Assembly: GCA_034770075.1 (NCBI GenBank)
Contig: CM068379.1
Coordinates: forward strand, 27,837,506 to 27,901,505
Reading direction: 5' to 3'
Length of the DNA stretch: 64,000 bases
DNA from: Aralia elata
Taxonomy: Eukaryota; Streptophyta; Magnoliopsida; Apiales; Araliaceae
In this document: piece after piece, positions 47,016 through 58,600 of the stretch
Layout: each line of letters starts with the position of its first letter
Position numbering within the stretch: position 1 is the stretch's first letter
Notes under the pieces: model-generated
Databases searched by the model: none
What the model saw: the letters and a program-made list of their open reading frames with translations, nothing else
What the model was told of the DNA's origin: nothing
Translations under genes and position numbers: made by a program

Positions 47016-47304
47016 TTGTGGTGACACAAGAAACGATATATAAATAAATAGGTAGAAAACTATTGTCAACTACATCACTATATAACTCCTTGTATTTTTT
47101 CTCTTAGATTATTTTGATCAAGTGGTGACACATCCGAATCAAAATTATCCAAGTTAAGTCCATCCTAGCATTTCCATATATGTGAAGAGAAAAATACCGT
47201 CCTTGTGGTGACACAACAAAACAGTAATGTTCAATTCCTTAATAAGCATCAAATGTGATAAGACAACATCTTAAATATTTAATATTTGCCTTGTGGTGAC
47301 ACAA
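47016..47304 (-). repeat. Recurrent inverted-repeat motif in copia B leader
   Basis: TTGTGGTGACACAA at 47016, 47213 and 47291, with a decayed copy near 47121. Positions correspond to those in copia A. Confidence 0.7.
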
Positions 47305-48442
47305 CAAACTCATATTAAATATTTAACACTCTATTATTTTACCATGCTAGAAGGCGACGTTCGATATTCTAAATATCTTTGAACGCTTAGGACTTAATAT
47401 AATTTCTTTGAGGGGTTTGTATTTATTAGTCTCATCTTGTTTAATGCGCATTCACACACACATATATATATATATATATAAAATACACGTCATATTATTT
47501 TACATACGAAGCATATTGGATAATATATAATATATATATAGTAAGCATGCACATATAGAATACTATATTCTACCCGGATTGATTATGGACTTTTATTCTA
47601 GTTTGGTTCACTAGAACCACCAAGTGAACCAAAAGGTCAAACCTAGGGTGCAAGAATTAAATTTAAATATAACTATTACATTTAAACCCGGGCTCTATTA
47701 CAAACGGGTCTTCAAACGCTCCTTGCTCCTTTGTCTCCAATTCTTCAAAATTAATTCTAACTAGTCCTATTACATAAACTATTTACAATAAATAGAAACC
47801 TTGATCAGCAGTCAAGGGAAAGTACATAGGAGGAAGATAGAATTTACATCAAGAAAAAACTAGAGAAGACGAGGTACGCAGACCCCATTTATAAAAACCC
47901 ATTCATTCAAGCATCCTCTAAAATAAATTCAATCACACATTGGTCAATAGTTCATAATCAATCCCTATTTATTATCATACATATCTCCATATGCATCAAT
48001 AAATAATATTCATCTCATGAATAATAAAACAATTCCATATATGCATTGATATCATTTAATGGGCAATATTAGTTAGTATAAAATCCAATTTCAACTCCAA
48101 TTAGTTATCATGGAATCTAATTCCAACTCTAATTAGTTATCATGAAATCCAATTCTAATTAAAATAAACTTCTTTATTTTAATCCTATTCTAAATCAAAA
48201 TAAACTCTTTTATTTTAATTTATCCAATTTTGAATAAAAATAAACTCCTTTATTTTTTAATCAAATTCCAAATCAAAATAAACTTTTTTATTTTAATTTA
48301 CAAAAAAAATTTAAAAAAATGAGGTCAACCCATGATCATAAACCTTGAAAAGAAATAATCAAACAAGTCTTTAAGTCAAACTTCAAACTGAGAATTATAT
48401 AGTTTAAATATTAAACGTTTTAATTCTTAATCAAAAGTGATT

Positions 48443-48507
48443 CGGGTGTAGTGGTAAGGCTTGCAACATATGACCAATAGGTCAAGGGTTCAAAACCCTC
48501 TAGCCCC
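48443..48507 (+). other. tRNA-like/SINE-like segment in copia B leader
   Basis: Box A-like GTAGTGGTAAGGC, box B GGTTCAAAACC (48487-48497) in a T-arm of AGGG-TTCAAAA-CCCT, ends GGGTGTA / TAGCCCC with five of seven pairs. The anticodon arm is not convincing (TGACC-AATA-GGTCA is an alternative hairpin). It could be a tRNA pseudogene or the head of a SINE trapped in the copia leader. Confidence 0.4.
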
Positions 48508-48530
48508 AAATTAATTATTTCATTTTTAAA

Positions 48531-48636
48531 GGTTGACCAGTCAGCGCCACGTTAGCAGTTGACTAGTCAGCACCACGTCAGCAGTCAGTGCCACATCATC
48601 AGTTGACCAGTCAACGTTTGACCGTTGACGTTGACC
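48531..48636. repeat. W-box/ACGT minisatellite in copia B leader
   Basis: Shorter version of the array at 35607-35766: GTTGACCAGTCAGCGCCACG and related units, about four copies. Confidence 0.7.
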
Positions 48637-48777
48637 AACATTTTTTTAAAAAAAAATTTAATAAAAAAATAAAAAATAAAATAATTTTACACAAACAGTT
48701 ATGCCCAATTAAATTGTTCTAAACACATATCAATGTATATACAGAATCAAAACAATTAATAATTCGCATAAAGTTTG

Positions 48778-48789
48778 GCTCTGATACCA
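48778..48789 (-). other. Primer binding site of copia B (tRNA-iMet type)
   Basis: Minus strand TGGTATCAGAGC, one base from the LTR start at 48791. Confidence 0.85.
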
Positions 48790-49212
48790 TTGTTATGTTT
48801 GTATAACGCGAACATGCAATCAAATTACATAAATAAAGCGGAATCGCGATAAAATCAAATTTTAAAATTTTATACAAACCATCACCATGATCTTTCTTTA
48901 TGCACAATTATTAATTAAACGAAAGAGATGGAGAATAAGAATTATACCCTTGTAGAATTCTAGCTTCCTCAAGTACAAGTTCACCTCCAATTCCTTCGCG
49001 TTCTCCTTGAATTTCATCGATTAAATTCCTTCCTTTGATCAACATTAGCCACCCAAGTGTTTGGCCTCTAGAGATGATCCATCAAGGAATAATACTTGTT
49101 CAAGAAGATGGGTGTTTGGCAAAACCCTAGTTTCTATCTCTATAGAAATTGTAAGTGCTCTCCACAATTCTTATACAAGAGTATGTAACCCTAATCTATG
49201 ATAAGACTTCTT

Positions 49213-49222
49213 TTATTTATAG
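49213..49222 (-). promoter_or_regulatory. TATA box of copia B LTR
   Basis: CTATAAATAA on the minus strand; see the homologous sites in copia A and the solo LTR. Confidence 0.58.
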
Positions 49223-50729
49223 ATGTAGGAAAACCATTCCCTAAACTATTTAGGATTAGGGTTTCTATTCTAATTAAACTCCTTTAATTAAATTAAACTC
49301 TTAATCCAATTAGGAATTCATGTGAGAGTACTTCTATTAATTAATTCTCAATCCCTATTAGAAATTAAATAATAGTAATAGTAATAGTAATAATAATAAT
49401 AATAATAATAATGAGACTCCTCTTATTAATTTATATTTAATATTTATAAAATATTAAATAATAAATATTAAGCTATTTAATTTATTCTATCTCCATACAT
49501 TAAATTAAATACACTTAACTTATTATTATAATTATGTCATTACTTCTTAAATAAATATTTTTCTTTTGTGGTGTGACCCTTTAGGTTCTCCATATTAAAC
49601 CGGTTGTGAATAAATCAATTAGAACAATTCTAATTATATTTAAATAAATTAATTAAACTATTTAATTCATTTAAATAAATAATATTTATTCTACAATAAG
49701 GGTAAGCCCCCTTAGCGATCAACGACTTTCCAGATACACTACAAGAAATTAGGGATGCAGCGAAGGAAATTTTGTGAAGGAATTCATTCCTTCACATGAG
49801 GAGTTTTATAGCGAAGGAACAGTGAAGGAAAAAAATATAGTGACAATATAATTATTAGCGAACAAAACATCCTTCACAATTTATATTTTTTTCCTCGCAA
49901 AATTGAGATGATAGAAGGACTTTTAGCGCCAATTTATGATGAAAATTTGCGAGGAAAAAAACCATTAATGAAGGAATTATTACTCACTATATATTATTGT
50001 TCAGAAATTTTTTGTGAGAGATAAAATTGGTTACTGTTTTGTTCTAAATAATTTTTTTAGAATTAATTGTGATGAATATAAATTATAATATAAATACATT
50101 AAATTTTTTAAAGTAATAAATTTACTTTTAATAACACTTTTTAAGTAACTTACAATATCGATTATTTTTTTTAATAAACCATAAGGTAAATAACTTTACA
50201 CTATGTTAGAACTTTAAAATTTCAGACATTGATCATGACAAACAAATAAAAGAGAAAAAAAGAAGAAGATAGTGACGCTCTTTTGTGGAATAGAACACAA
50301 ATGCCAAAAAGAAAGAGTTAAGTTTGAGTTTGTTCTTTAATTTATAATATACTACAATTCAAATTGTAATGCAATTAATATTTTAATAGAAATTTTATTC
50401 TTAATAATAATTTTTAAGTAATTTACAATATTAATTGTATTAATTAAAATATTAAGTTATAATAATTTAAATTTTAAAATATTACAAATTGACAATAAAC
50501 AAAATTATAATAATTATGACTCTTTTTGTGAAACAGATTATAAATGTTAAAATATTATTTTTTTTGTTCTACAAAAGAGTTATATTTCAGTTTGTTATAA
50601 TTAATTTATAATATCCTAAAATTTAAATTTATTTTTAAGTTTTTAAAATAATAATTTTACATATAATATTCCTTATAAAAGAGTTGTTTTAAAAAAAATG
50701 TTATCAAACACTTTTTTTTTGGAATAGAG

Positions 50730-51200
50730 TCCCTGAGTTGTGTTCTTGGTCTGAAAAGCATGAAACAGACATCAATTTGGGTTTCACCTCTCTTCCTCAG
50801 CCAAAATTCACATGTCGCTATTTCAATTAGAGAGATCGGCTAGGTTTTTTCTCTACCAATTTGGGTTTCTCCTTTCTTCCTTAGCCATTTATTCCCAAAT
50901 CAAAACTCAGCCAGCGTCTCTACTCTCTGGCTACTCTCTGTCTCTCTCCACTCTCCAGTCTCGTCAGTAGTCTCCACTGCTCAATGCTCATCGTCGTCAT
51001 CAACTCTCTACATCATCATCGTTGCCATTATCATCATCGACTCTCTCCATCTCCATCTTCTTCCTCGGTCTCCAACTCTCCATCGTCTCTAAATCATCTC
51101 CATCTTCTTCGCAAACGGGAATCACCGATTCAATCTCTGCTCTGTCATCATTGATTCTTATATTGTATTCTGTTAATGTATGTGCGTAAGTAGTTTTCTA
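50730..51200 (+). promoter_or_regulatory. Gene-like 5' region inside the CACTA element
   Basis: CT-rich sequence with TCTCTC, CTCCATC and CATCATC runs, resembling a plant 5' untranslated region, followed by GT-rich intron-like sequence. It could be the promoter and first exon of the transposon's own transcript or of the captured gene. No start codon can be fixed. Confidence 0.35.
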
Positions 51201-51341
51201 CTGAGTAATTTCTTTTGTTATATAAATTGGGAGCTAGATTTTGCTCCATTTCAAAAATTATTTGCCCTAATTTTTTATTGAGAAATCAGTTAATGTGTAG
51301 AGAAGATTTTGATGTCTTAGGATTGGTTTACATGAAGATGA

Positions 51342-51459
51342 TGTGAAATTTGAGTGTTTATGGCTATGATTTCTTAGGAATTTTGGAGTTTTCTTTTTTA
51401 CATTCATTTCTTGTTCGGTGCTTGTGAAATTTGAGTGTTTATGGCTATGATTTATGAGA
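51342..51459. repeat. Short direct duplication
   Basis: GTGAAATTTGAGTGTTTATG and about 15 further bases occur at 51342 and again at about 51425, 83 bp apart. The small frame across it on the minus strand is a by-product. Confidence 0.65.
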
Positions 51460-52131
51460 AGATTTCCCCCCAATTTTTTCTCCTGTTGCACTCTTCATTG
51501 ATCTGTTTCTATAATATCTGCTCTATTTGGTTTCTTTTAAAAATGTAGAACAGCCAGATATCTTTCATTTTATGCTTTACAAATTTTCATTACTTCAAAT
51601 CTAAGATTATAGGTATTTCCCCCTAATTGTGCTTCATGTAAATGTGTGCAAAGAAAAATTGTTGAACCTTAACTTTTGTAATCAAAGTAGAACAAAAACT
51701 GAAATTTAAAGCATTTTGTTGTTTTCTTTTGTACTTGTTCAGTTTATGTATCAAATGGAGGATTAAAACAGAGTTTGTCCCTTTTTTCAGTTGTTCTAAT
51801 TTTCCTTGTTTGGCATTTTTGTAGTTTCTGATCTGCTTTAGCTATAAGAAAATGCAGGAAAGAAAATATGTGAGATGTAATGCCTTACAATTTTCATTTA
51901 ACCTAAGAACGTATGAATTACAACAAAGTTTGCTTCATGAAAAATGTTAAATGTTGGTGGCTCTGATTTGTTATCTTTTTCTGAAAAATTTAATCAAAGC
52001 ATTATATAAGAGTAGATTCAGATTTATTTCATTTTTGTTATCTAAATTCCTTAGTTTATTTACAAAACAAGGAGTAGCAAATATATGTTTACTGCTTCCC
52101 TAAAGAAACTTAATTTGTCATTTTCAAAACA

Positions 52132-52359
52132 GTGGACATGGAAATCAAAGATGGCAGAATCACAGCAGCCCATCAAATCGAGATGCCTCAGTTTGTGAAT
52201 CAAATTCGTGTTGATCTTACCATGTTGGCAAAGGGTACTCCACCAAATGTCTCAGTTTCTGAGATACTGATTGCGAATGCTACATATGCCCCAACAGCCA
52301 GCAAGTGGAACCGACTGAGACATCATGTGTTTGGTATAAGTACGAAAAATTTGAGGTGA
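52132..52359 (+). pseudogene. Captured exon of unknown host gene
   Basis: After a possible acceptor (...AACAG) the frame reads VDMEIKDGRITAAHQIEMP, then QFVNQIRVDLTMLAKGTPP and VSVSEILIANATYAPTASKW, ending in a stop at 52359. Composition and codon use look like real protein, unlike neighbouring AT-rich sequence. I do not recognise the family. It may belong with the exon-like segment at 54274-54370 or with the HCC2-like gene's host transcript. Confidence 0.4.
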
Positions 52360-52466
52360 AAAACTAAAAATCACACAGTTGTTTCTCTTAGACATACATA
52401 GTTGCTTCTTATTCTCAGTGTTTACTATTTTATTACCTATACACAAACTTGAACACAAGGATACTA

Positions 52467-52529
52467 TATTATAAGATCTAGGAGAGGTATTATAAGATCT
52501 AGGAGAGGTATTATAAGATCTAGGAGAGG
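52467..52529. repeat. Perfect 21-bp triplicate
   Basis: Three head-to-tail copies of a 21-bp unit containing TAAGATCTAGGAGAGG, without mismatch. Confidence 0.95.
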
Positions 52530-54273
52530 AATGAATCACAAGAATCAGGCAGAAACGTTATTATTGTAATTGAATAGCTCATGAAACAATATAAGAGGTT
52601 AAAAATATATGAAGACTTGAAACCCCACATATTTTAGAACCTTGCAAAATCCATCAGGTGTCATAGTTTCAAAAAATTCATATGGCACAAGGTCCGTACA
52701 GCCCTGATTCTGACATTGGTTCCCAATTTTGTTTTTCTGAAGGAAAAAAAGAAGAGAAAGATATTTGCAGTGACTTGCGAAACTATTAAAAATGGGGATG
52801 CTGACTCTATTATAACAAACTAAGGTTGTTTGGTAAATTTGGAGTGGTTGTATTACTCTAGTTCAAGCTTAATTCATTAAAGTAACATGAAATCGTGCTC
52901 CCATTTTAGGTTCTGTAGGATAAAGTGTATGCTATAGTGTTTTTTCTTAATGATCAATAACCTTTTGCAGGCACTTATCAGATTGTCATTTCAATATACC
53001 TATTTAAAGCATCAATGACAAGCAAATAATACTCCCGGTTTCGTCAATCTTTAGTTTAAGCTTTTCTTTTCTATAAACTTGTGTCCTGCATTTCAGACGT
53101 GTGTTCTTTGTGAGTGTGTGGGGGTGAAGGAGAGTGTGTATTGGATTATAGGGGAGGGAGGGAACGAGGTTGATTCTTTCTTTAGTTATTGAATTGCTTC
53201 GTTGATCATAGTTAAAACATAAAACCAGTTTTAGTTGTTGAGATGCTTTTCTTGACTAGAGAGTTCAAACCGATGCCTTATGGAACCTTTAGAATCTACA
53301 TATAGAAACCTTTTAAAGAAAAAATCAGTTTTACTTTATGCATCAGTGTCTCAAAATCTAAGGCTCTGTATAAGGGACTCAGTGTTTTATGTTTTACTGG
53401 TTATCTTTATTGTAAGTAGTTTTTCTATTAGAACTTTCTGACAGTGTTTGCATGACTGCTTTAATTTCCATATTAAAAGAAAGACCGTGGAAAAAACTGG
53501 CATTTGCATATGTGAAAAAGGCATAATACAACAGCTTTCTTCTTTATATTTGTCTACAACACCCTAGTTTTGTTAACATTGCCACAATAAATTTTAATGA
53601 AAAAATTCCTTTGACCATATGCTCAAACTTTGCTATGATTTTCTTGGGTTTTACTCTAGTCTTGCTCTTTATATATTACTTAAAGTATCTCAACAATATG
53701 GTCCTTCGCTTGAAAATAAAGTTAATGACAAATATGATCATCTTCAGTAGTAAGTTCAGACCTGAGGTCTTAAGTAAGGGATATCATTAACTTTAAACTG
53801 GGGTTTAATTCATTATATCAGTTATCACGAACTCCAACTCTTGGGGGAATTATATGGTATTTAGTTTAAAACAATCAGACTTTATAAAAAAGCAGAAACT
53901 CATGTGATAATGCATTTCCTAACTTAATTAGCTTGTATGAAGCCTGTAATCTCTGATGTTGAATCAACTTGTCAGTTAAATATTTTTTGTACATTAAACT
54001 TATTATACACCAATATGCCAAACTGAATTTCAGTTGAACAACCATTTTAACTTGCTTCTTACGTGAAGATGTTGCTAGGCCGCTTCTACTCGCTGTACTT
54101 TTTCTTTTCTATGTTCTTTCATAGTATGTTGCTTCCTATTATGCTTGTTTTTCTGGTCATTGTTAGCCTAGGCTTTCTTTGGAGGCTGTTTCTCCTTGTT
54201 TTGTAAAGTTTCATTGCTTTTGCTAATTGCTAGTTTGCTACTTCAATAAAAACTTCTATTTACCACCAATAGG

Positions 54274-54370
54274 GGGAAAAGGTGGAAGAGTAAAAGTTCT
54301 TCCTTTTAAAGAGACAATTGCAGAATCACTTGCACATTTCTGTGCAGAAAAATTCTCGAACCTAGGAGGG
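54274..54370 (+). pseudogene. Exon-like segment in CACTA element
   Basis: Between ...CCAATAG and GTAACG splice-like borders, one frame reads GKGGRVKVLPFKETIAESL then AHFCAEKFSNLGG. Protein-like but unrecognised. Confidence 0.35.
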
Positions 54371-54719
54371 TAACGCCAAACCTGTTATAAATATCATTCT
54401 TGCTTATTCTAAAAATATAGCCTATCATTTATTCTATTTTCATTTTTCCTGTGTATAGTTTTTGTACATCTGCCGGCATTCTTAATCTTGAAAGCATGGT
54501 TCTTCGCGGGGCAATCTCTCTCTTTCTATCCATCTATTTATCTGTTGCACGTGCACACACAGGATTTCTTTTATTCTGAACATCAAGTTTTGAAAATATT
54601 GAAGAAACACATCTCCAGACTATTAATATTTGTTGAATCAGAAAATTTTAACTGTTTATGTCCAAAATAATGTACAGTTTAGTTTTAATTTTTCTATTTG
54701 GTTCACTGGATCAGGTTAG

Positions 54720-55522
54720 GGTGCAAACCGTGATATAAATACCACCAAGGGACCGATAATCGGCGGCCCATTCAATTTGATTGATATAGAGGGTCGGTTA
54801 GTTACTGAAGTTAACCTTCTCGGAAACTGGGTTCTTCTCTACTTTGGTTATACTTCCTTTCCTGATGTTGGGTCAGCAGAAGTTGAAAAAATGGCAAAGG
54901 CTACCGATATTAGGTTTTATTTTTTTTGTTCTTCAAATTAATAAAGCATTGAAATATCTTGCAGCATGGTCATTGATTTTTCCCTCTTTCATCGTTATTC
55001 AAAACTAGAGTCAAAACAAAATCTAAAGGTTCTACCAGTGTTTGTTACAATTGATCCACAACGTGATAACGCTGCACAACTGCGTGCTTATCTGAAAGGT
55101 TAGTTCTGCGTCTTGCTATGGTACTTGAACTTCGGTGTGTGTGTGGGTGGGGGGGAGGGGGTTCGGTCTCTATTTGGGGTATTGTCCTCTTATGCTAAGA
55201 TGCTAACACTTGTAATGCAGAATTTGACTCAAGATTAGTAGGATTAACGGGATCAGCTGCTGTAAGAGAGATGGCACGGGAATACAGAGTATACTTCAAG
55301 AAGATTGAAGAAGATGGTGACAACTATCTTGTTGATTCGTCCCACAATATGTAAGCTCCAACCCCATTTTTTTTGTTTGTCAGCTCAGATCATTTACATA
55401 ATTTTTGACTATTAATATTTAAAATAAGCAGGGATTTGATAAACCCAGAACTTAAAGTTATAAGATGCTTTAGGGTAGAATACAATGTAGAGGAACTATC
55501 AGAAGCCGATAAAGCAAACTGA
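54720..55522 (+). pseudogene. Captured SCO1/HCC2-like gene fragment (four exons)
   Basis: SCO proteins are thioredoxin-fold factors of the mitochondrial inner membrane used in cytochrome c oxidase copper delivery. Exons: 54720-54913 (TTKGPIIGGPFNLIDIEG, LLGNWVLLYFGYTSFPDVGS), about 55010-55098 (KVLPVFVTIDPQRDNAAQLR), 55221-55350 (EFDSRLVGLTGSAAVREMAR, YRVYFKKIEEDGDNYLVDSS) and 55432-55522 (INPELKVIRCFRVEYNVEEL, stop TGA). Exons 2-3 and 3-4 join in frame at GT/AG sites; exon 1 to 2 needs a 1-2 base correction, so the copy is probably broken. The copper motif CPxxC of SCO1 reads FPDVG and the usual His (VDHS) is Ser, so all three copper ligands are absent. Arabidopsis HCC2 is known to lack the motif too, so the source is likely an HCC2-type gene. 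Targeting peptide and membrane segment are missing. Confidence 0.82.
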
Positions 55523-55856
55523 AAAATAATTGGTCCATAACATTGACCACCTTATTAATAGATTCATTTACAAATACATTTGAAAGGTTACATGGATATG
55601 CTTCCTACTTATGCTTGATACATTGGAAACCTTAAATTACAGTCTATAACTGGAAACATGTGTCCTGTTTATTTGTTAGTTAATGTCTTTAATTAGTTGT
55701 AGTTTCTGTATTCTGTTCCAAATGAACAGAATCATGACTAGAAAAAGTTCTGTAATTTAGTTGTTTGTGATTGCTATTGCATTTTTATAACTTGCAATAG
55801 TATTTAATGTAAGTATTTAACTCTTGTATATGTTTGGATTGTAGAATGAATATTGT

Positions 55857-55970
55857 GCCAAGGTTGGCGGGCCTGCATAGTACACTGGAGACTGATGACT
55901 TGGAGACTGGTGACTTAGCCATTTGGAGTGAGATAAGTGGCGGGATTAAAAAAATAGGGTACTTGATTTT
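55857..55970 (+). pseudogene. Further exon-like segment in CACTA element
   Basis: After ...GGATTGTAG the frame runs MNIVPRLAGLHSTLETDDL, ETGDLAIWSEISGGIKKIG. It is downstream of the HCC2-like stop and not part of an SCO protein. Unrecognised; possibly the 3' part of the transposon's own transcript. Confidence 0.35.
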
Positions 55971-57804
55971 TCTGGATATCGTGCACGAGACTTGTTTGGT
56001 CTTCCTCCTATAGTGCCTCCGAGTATAGTTTATTCTTAACTACAACTGTTTATTGATCCTAAGGAATTGGAGAGTATGGTTGATAAGATTGTACTCCGTC
56101 GATTGAGTTAATAAATATTGTAGGTACTGCTATGGTCCTTGGGAGGAGACCAAGATACAATAACAAATTATGTAGTTATCATGACTTGAGCATTATTTAT
56201 TTATATGTGGAATATTGGTTTTAATTATTGGTTTTTTATGCATTAGTTTATCAATTAGTTTGACACAAGTATGACATTTATATTAACTTGAAATATTAAA
56301 TTTAATATTTATTATAACAATTATTAATAATAATAATAATAAATATGAAATCACTGATTTGAAAATTAATTATAATTTGCAATGAATTTTGATTATTTAC
56401 CAATTAATTTTTTATTTACAAATTTATAATTTGTGAAGGATTTTACTTGAGAAATGGACATTAATGAATGATTATTTCCCTCACTAAAATATTTTCTACT
56501 TAATTAGTTAGTCATCAATGAAGGAATTTTTCTCTCACTAATTTGAAGAAAGATTCTCAATTTATAATTAGTGAAGAAAAATCTTCTCTCGTTAAATAAA
56601 TTTGTTCTTCACAACATATTATTTGTGAGGGAATAAAGTTATTCACTAATTTCAAATAGTCCTTCTTAAATATTATTAATGAAGGAAACCACCCTTTCAC
56701 TAAATAACAATATTCCATTACCAAATATAATTTGTGAATAAAAAGTTATTCACAATATATCCTTCACAAAAAATATTTAGTTACTACTTAGCGAAGGATA
56801 CCCTATTGCGACGAGGTCTTATGCGAGCAATCGTGTGAAGGAAATATTTCTTCGCAATAAATCTCTTGTGAGTGATATATTATGTCTTGTGAAGGATTTG
56901 TCCTTCACTAGATGCCATTTTTGGTGTAGTGATAATATAGATTTCAACATTAATCACAAAAGAACCTTTCAGTGCATATTTACTGTACAATTCAATCCTT
57001 CTACCATACAATGTCCCAATTAAATATAAGAAATGGAATTACTGTCAAGTCTTACTTTATTTAATTATATGTATTTCGATTCTCAAATGCACAACTCTAA
57101 TTAATGCAAATTAGAAACTCCTTTCTAAATTCATGTTGCCTTGGCCAAGGACTACTGAGTTGTCATTTATCGAATCACATAGGACATTCACATCTTTTAC
57201 TAGACGTGGTAGATTCTTTATTGATCATTCACCTATCTCCATGTACAACTCATTATACCCAATCATACCCTTTGATATACCCTAAAGGTCTTAAGGGACA
57301 TGTCAAAGTATAACTCATCATACACAAGATACTATGATGATCTCAAGTCTAAGGATCACTTGTACTACTATCACTAGAGGAATTCCTATTGACAGGCGAG
57401 TAAAACTCCATTAGGTATTCCTTAGCGAGCCACGTTCAATGAACTTATTCTCCAATAAGCACCTACATACTTGCTTTAGTGTCTCCACACAAATGATTAT
57501 GAGATCAATCATCCTCTTCCTAAGAGCAAGTAACGTATGTACTAATCTATCCGGATTCACTAATTCCCTTTTTAGTAATCCAACGATTAGGAACAATTTT
57601 AGTTTGTGAGCTATCTTGAATTTAGATCTCATTAGCATGATCACCATCATGATTCTAAAAGCATTGCTCAAAACTATGGGTTTATCACATTTAATATAAA
57701 AGCACAATGTAGATAAAGTAAAATGCCTTTAATAACCGAATAAGATTATAAAGTATACGCTACATCATATCAAATATGATTGGCTTGCGTGCATACTACT
57801 TTCA

Positions 57805-58195
57805 GGTTTCGAACTATAGTCTCCTTAAAATTTAATCAATCACGGTGGGATCTAAGTGCTCAAGATAATAGGGATCATAACTACGCAAAATTGACTTCTA
57901 AAATGATATAAAAGCTAAGCACAAGGTTCAAAAGTTTTCTAACCTGCTAATCACCTTTAATCATTTCTTATCATCGAGTATTCTAAAGATTCACTACTTA
58001 TTATCTACCATTTTTTTAAAAATAAATAACAAGCTATGCAAGAATTAAATAAAATCCCAAAATTAACCGAGCAAAAAATTAAATAAGTCTTAAACAAGTC
58101 AAACCAACAAATTAAAACGTAAAGTATCATCAAAACATCCCCCTAAAATTGAATATTACATTGCCCCAATGTAATACCAGAAACTTCCCCGGAAA
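57805..58195 (-). other. Athila-like non-coding sequence
   Basis: No gene. The CCCCCTAAAATTGAATATTAC and CATTGCCCCAATGTAAT text resembles the segment that follows Athila-type ORFs. Confidence 0.4.
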
Positions 58196-58600
58196 TCAAG
58201 CATCGCCAGCTCTATCCTCATCTTCAGCAAGACTATCAGACTTCTCCTCAATGTTTGGTAGGTCATAATATTCGTTGATCGCCTTGCTATCAAAAGGAAC
58301 CGTCTTGCCTCGAACCATGGCTACTCTGTTCACCGCCTCAACCGCATTAGCATAAAATTCTGTTACAACTTCTACTACAGCGGCTTCGGGTTGAGATGTC
58401 AATGTTCCCCAACCACGTTCCTGAATCATTCGCCGGATTTTAACTACATTACTCTCTAGTGGCACCAAGCCACGTTTCGGGATTAAATTTTTGTTCACCA
58501 ACGAGGCATAGAAGCGCTCTAAGGCTTCTTCATTGACGAATTTTGAATGATCATATGTGGAAGAGGAAGCCTAAGAGGTACGTTGACGTTTGGGTGCCAT
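58196..58600 (-). pseudogene. Athila-associated ORF ('putative plant transposon protein' type)
   Basis: Starts MAPKRQRTS at 58600, hits a TAG ten codons in, then continues in frame: ASSSTYDHSKFVNEEALERF, YASLVNKNLIPKRGLVPLES, IRRMIQERGWGTLTSQPE, EFYANAVEAVNR, VRGKTVPFDSKAINEYYDLP, to the stop at 58196. The RGW...L and EFYAN...VRG..V.FD...IN.YY.LP pattern is, from memory, that of the plant-transposon domain often encoded by Athila-like elements. Its function is unknown. It is shorter than usual (about 135 codons) and truncated at the C-terminus. Confidence 0.65.

Larger units (their letters stand above)
43092..48777 (-). mobile_element. Copia B: internal region with decayed gag-pol
   Basis: Minus-strand Ty1/copia interior from PBS (48778-48789) to the RT gene, where it is cut by the end of copia A's LTR at 43091/43092. 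Order on the minus strand: leader with repeats, two tandem gag-protease blocks, integrase fragment, linker, RT fragment. RNase H and the 3' LTR are missing. Confidence 0.85.
49737..56931 (+). mobile_element. Non-autonomous CACTA (En/Spm) transposon, 7195 bp
   Basis: Termini are CACTACAAGAAATTAGGGATGC (left) and, reverse-complemented, CACTACACCAAAAATGGCATC (right), flanked by the 3-bp TSD ATA (49734-49736, 56932-56934). The empty site CAGATAATATAG exists at 40391-40402. Both ends carry many GTGAAGGA / TCCTTCAC subterminal motifs (49755-49990; 56430-56915), the expected binding sites for a CACTA DNA-binding protein. There is no TNP2-like transposase frame, so the element must be mobilised in trans. 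The centre holds host-derived gene exons in plus orientation (Pack-CACTA type). Confidence 0.93.
48791..57804 (-). mobile_element. Copia B right LTR (5' LTR), split by a CACTA transposon
   Basis: Pieces 48791-49736 and 56935-57804 together make 1816 bp. It starts TGTTATGTTTG and ends ...ACTACTTTCA. Beyond 57804 the sequence becomes Athila-like non-coding DNA, the probable insertion target. Confidence 0.9.

Noticed and set aside
54488..54670. 60-codon ORF between captured exons
   Set aside because: Intron-like composition, no homology visible, lies between the exon-like segment and the first SCO-like exon.
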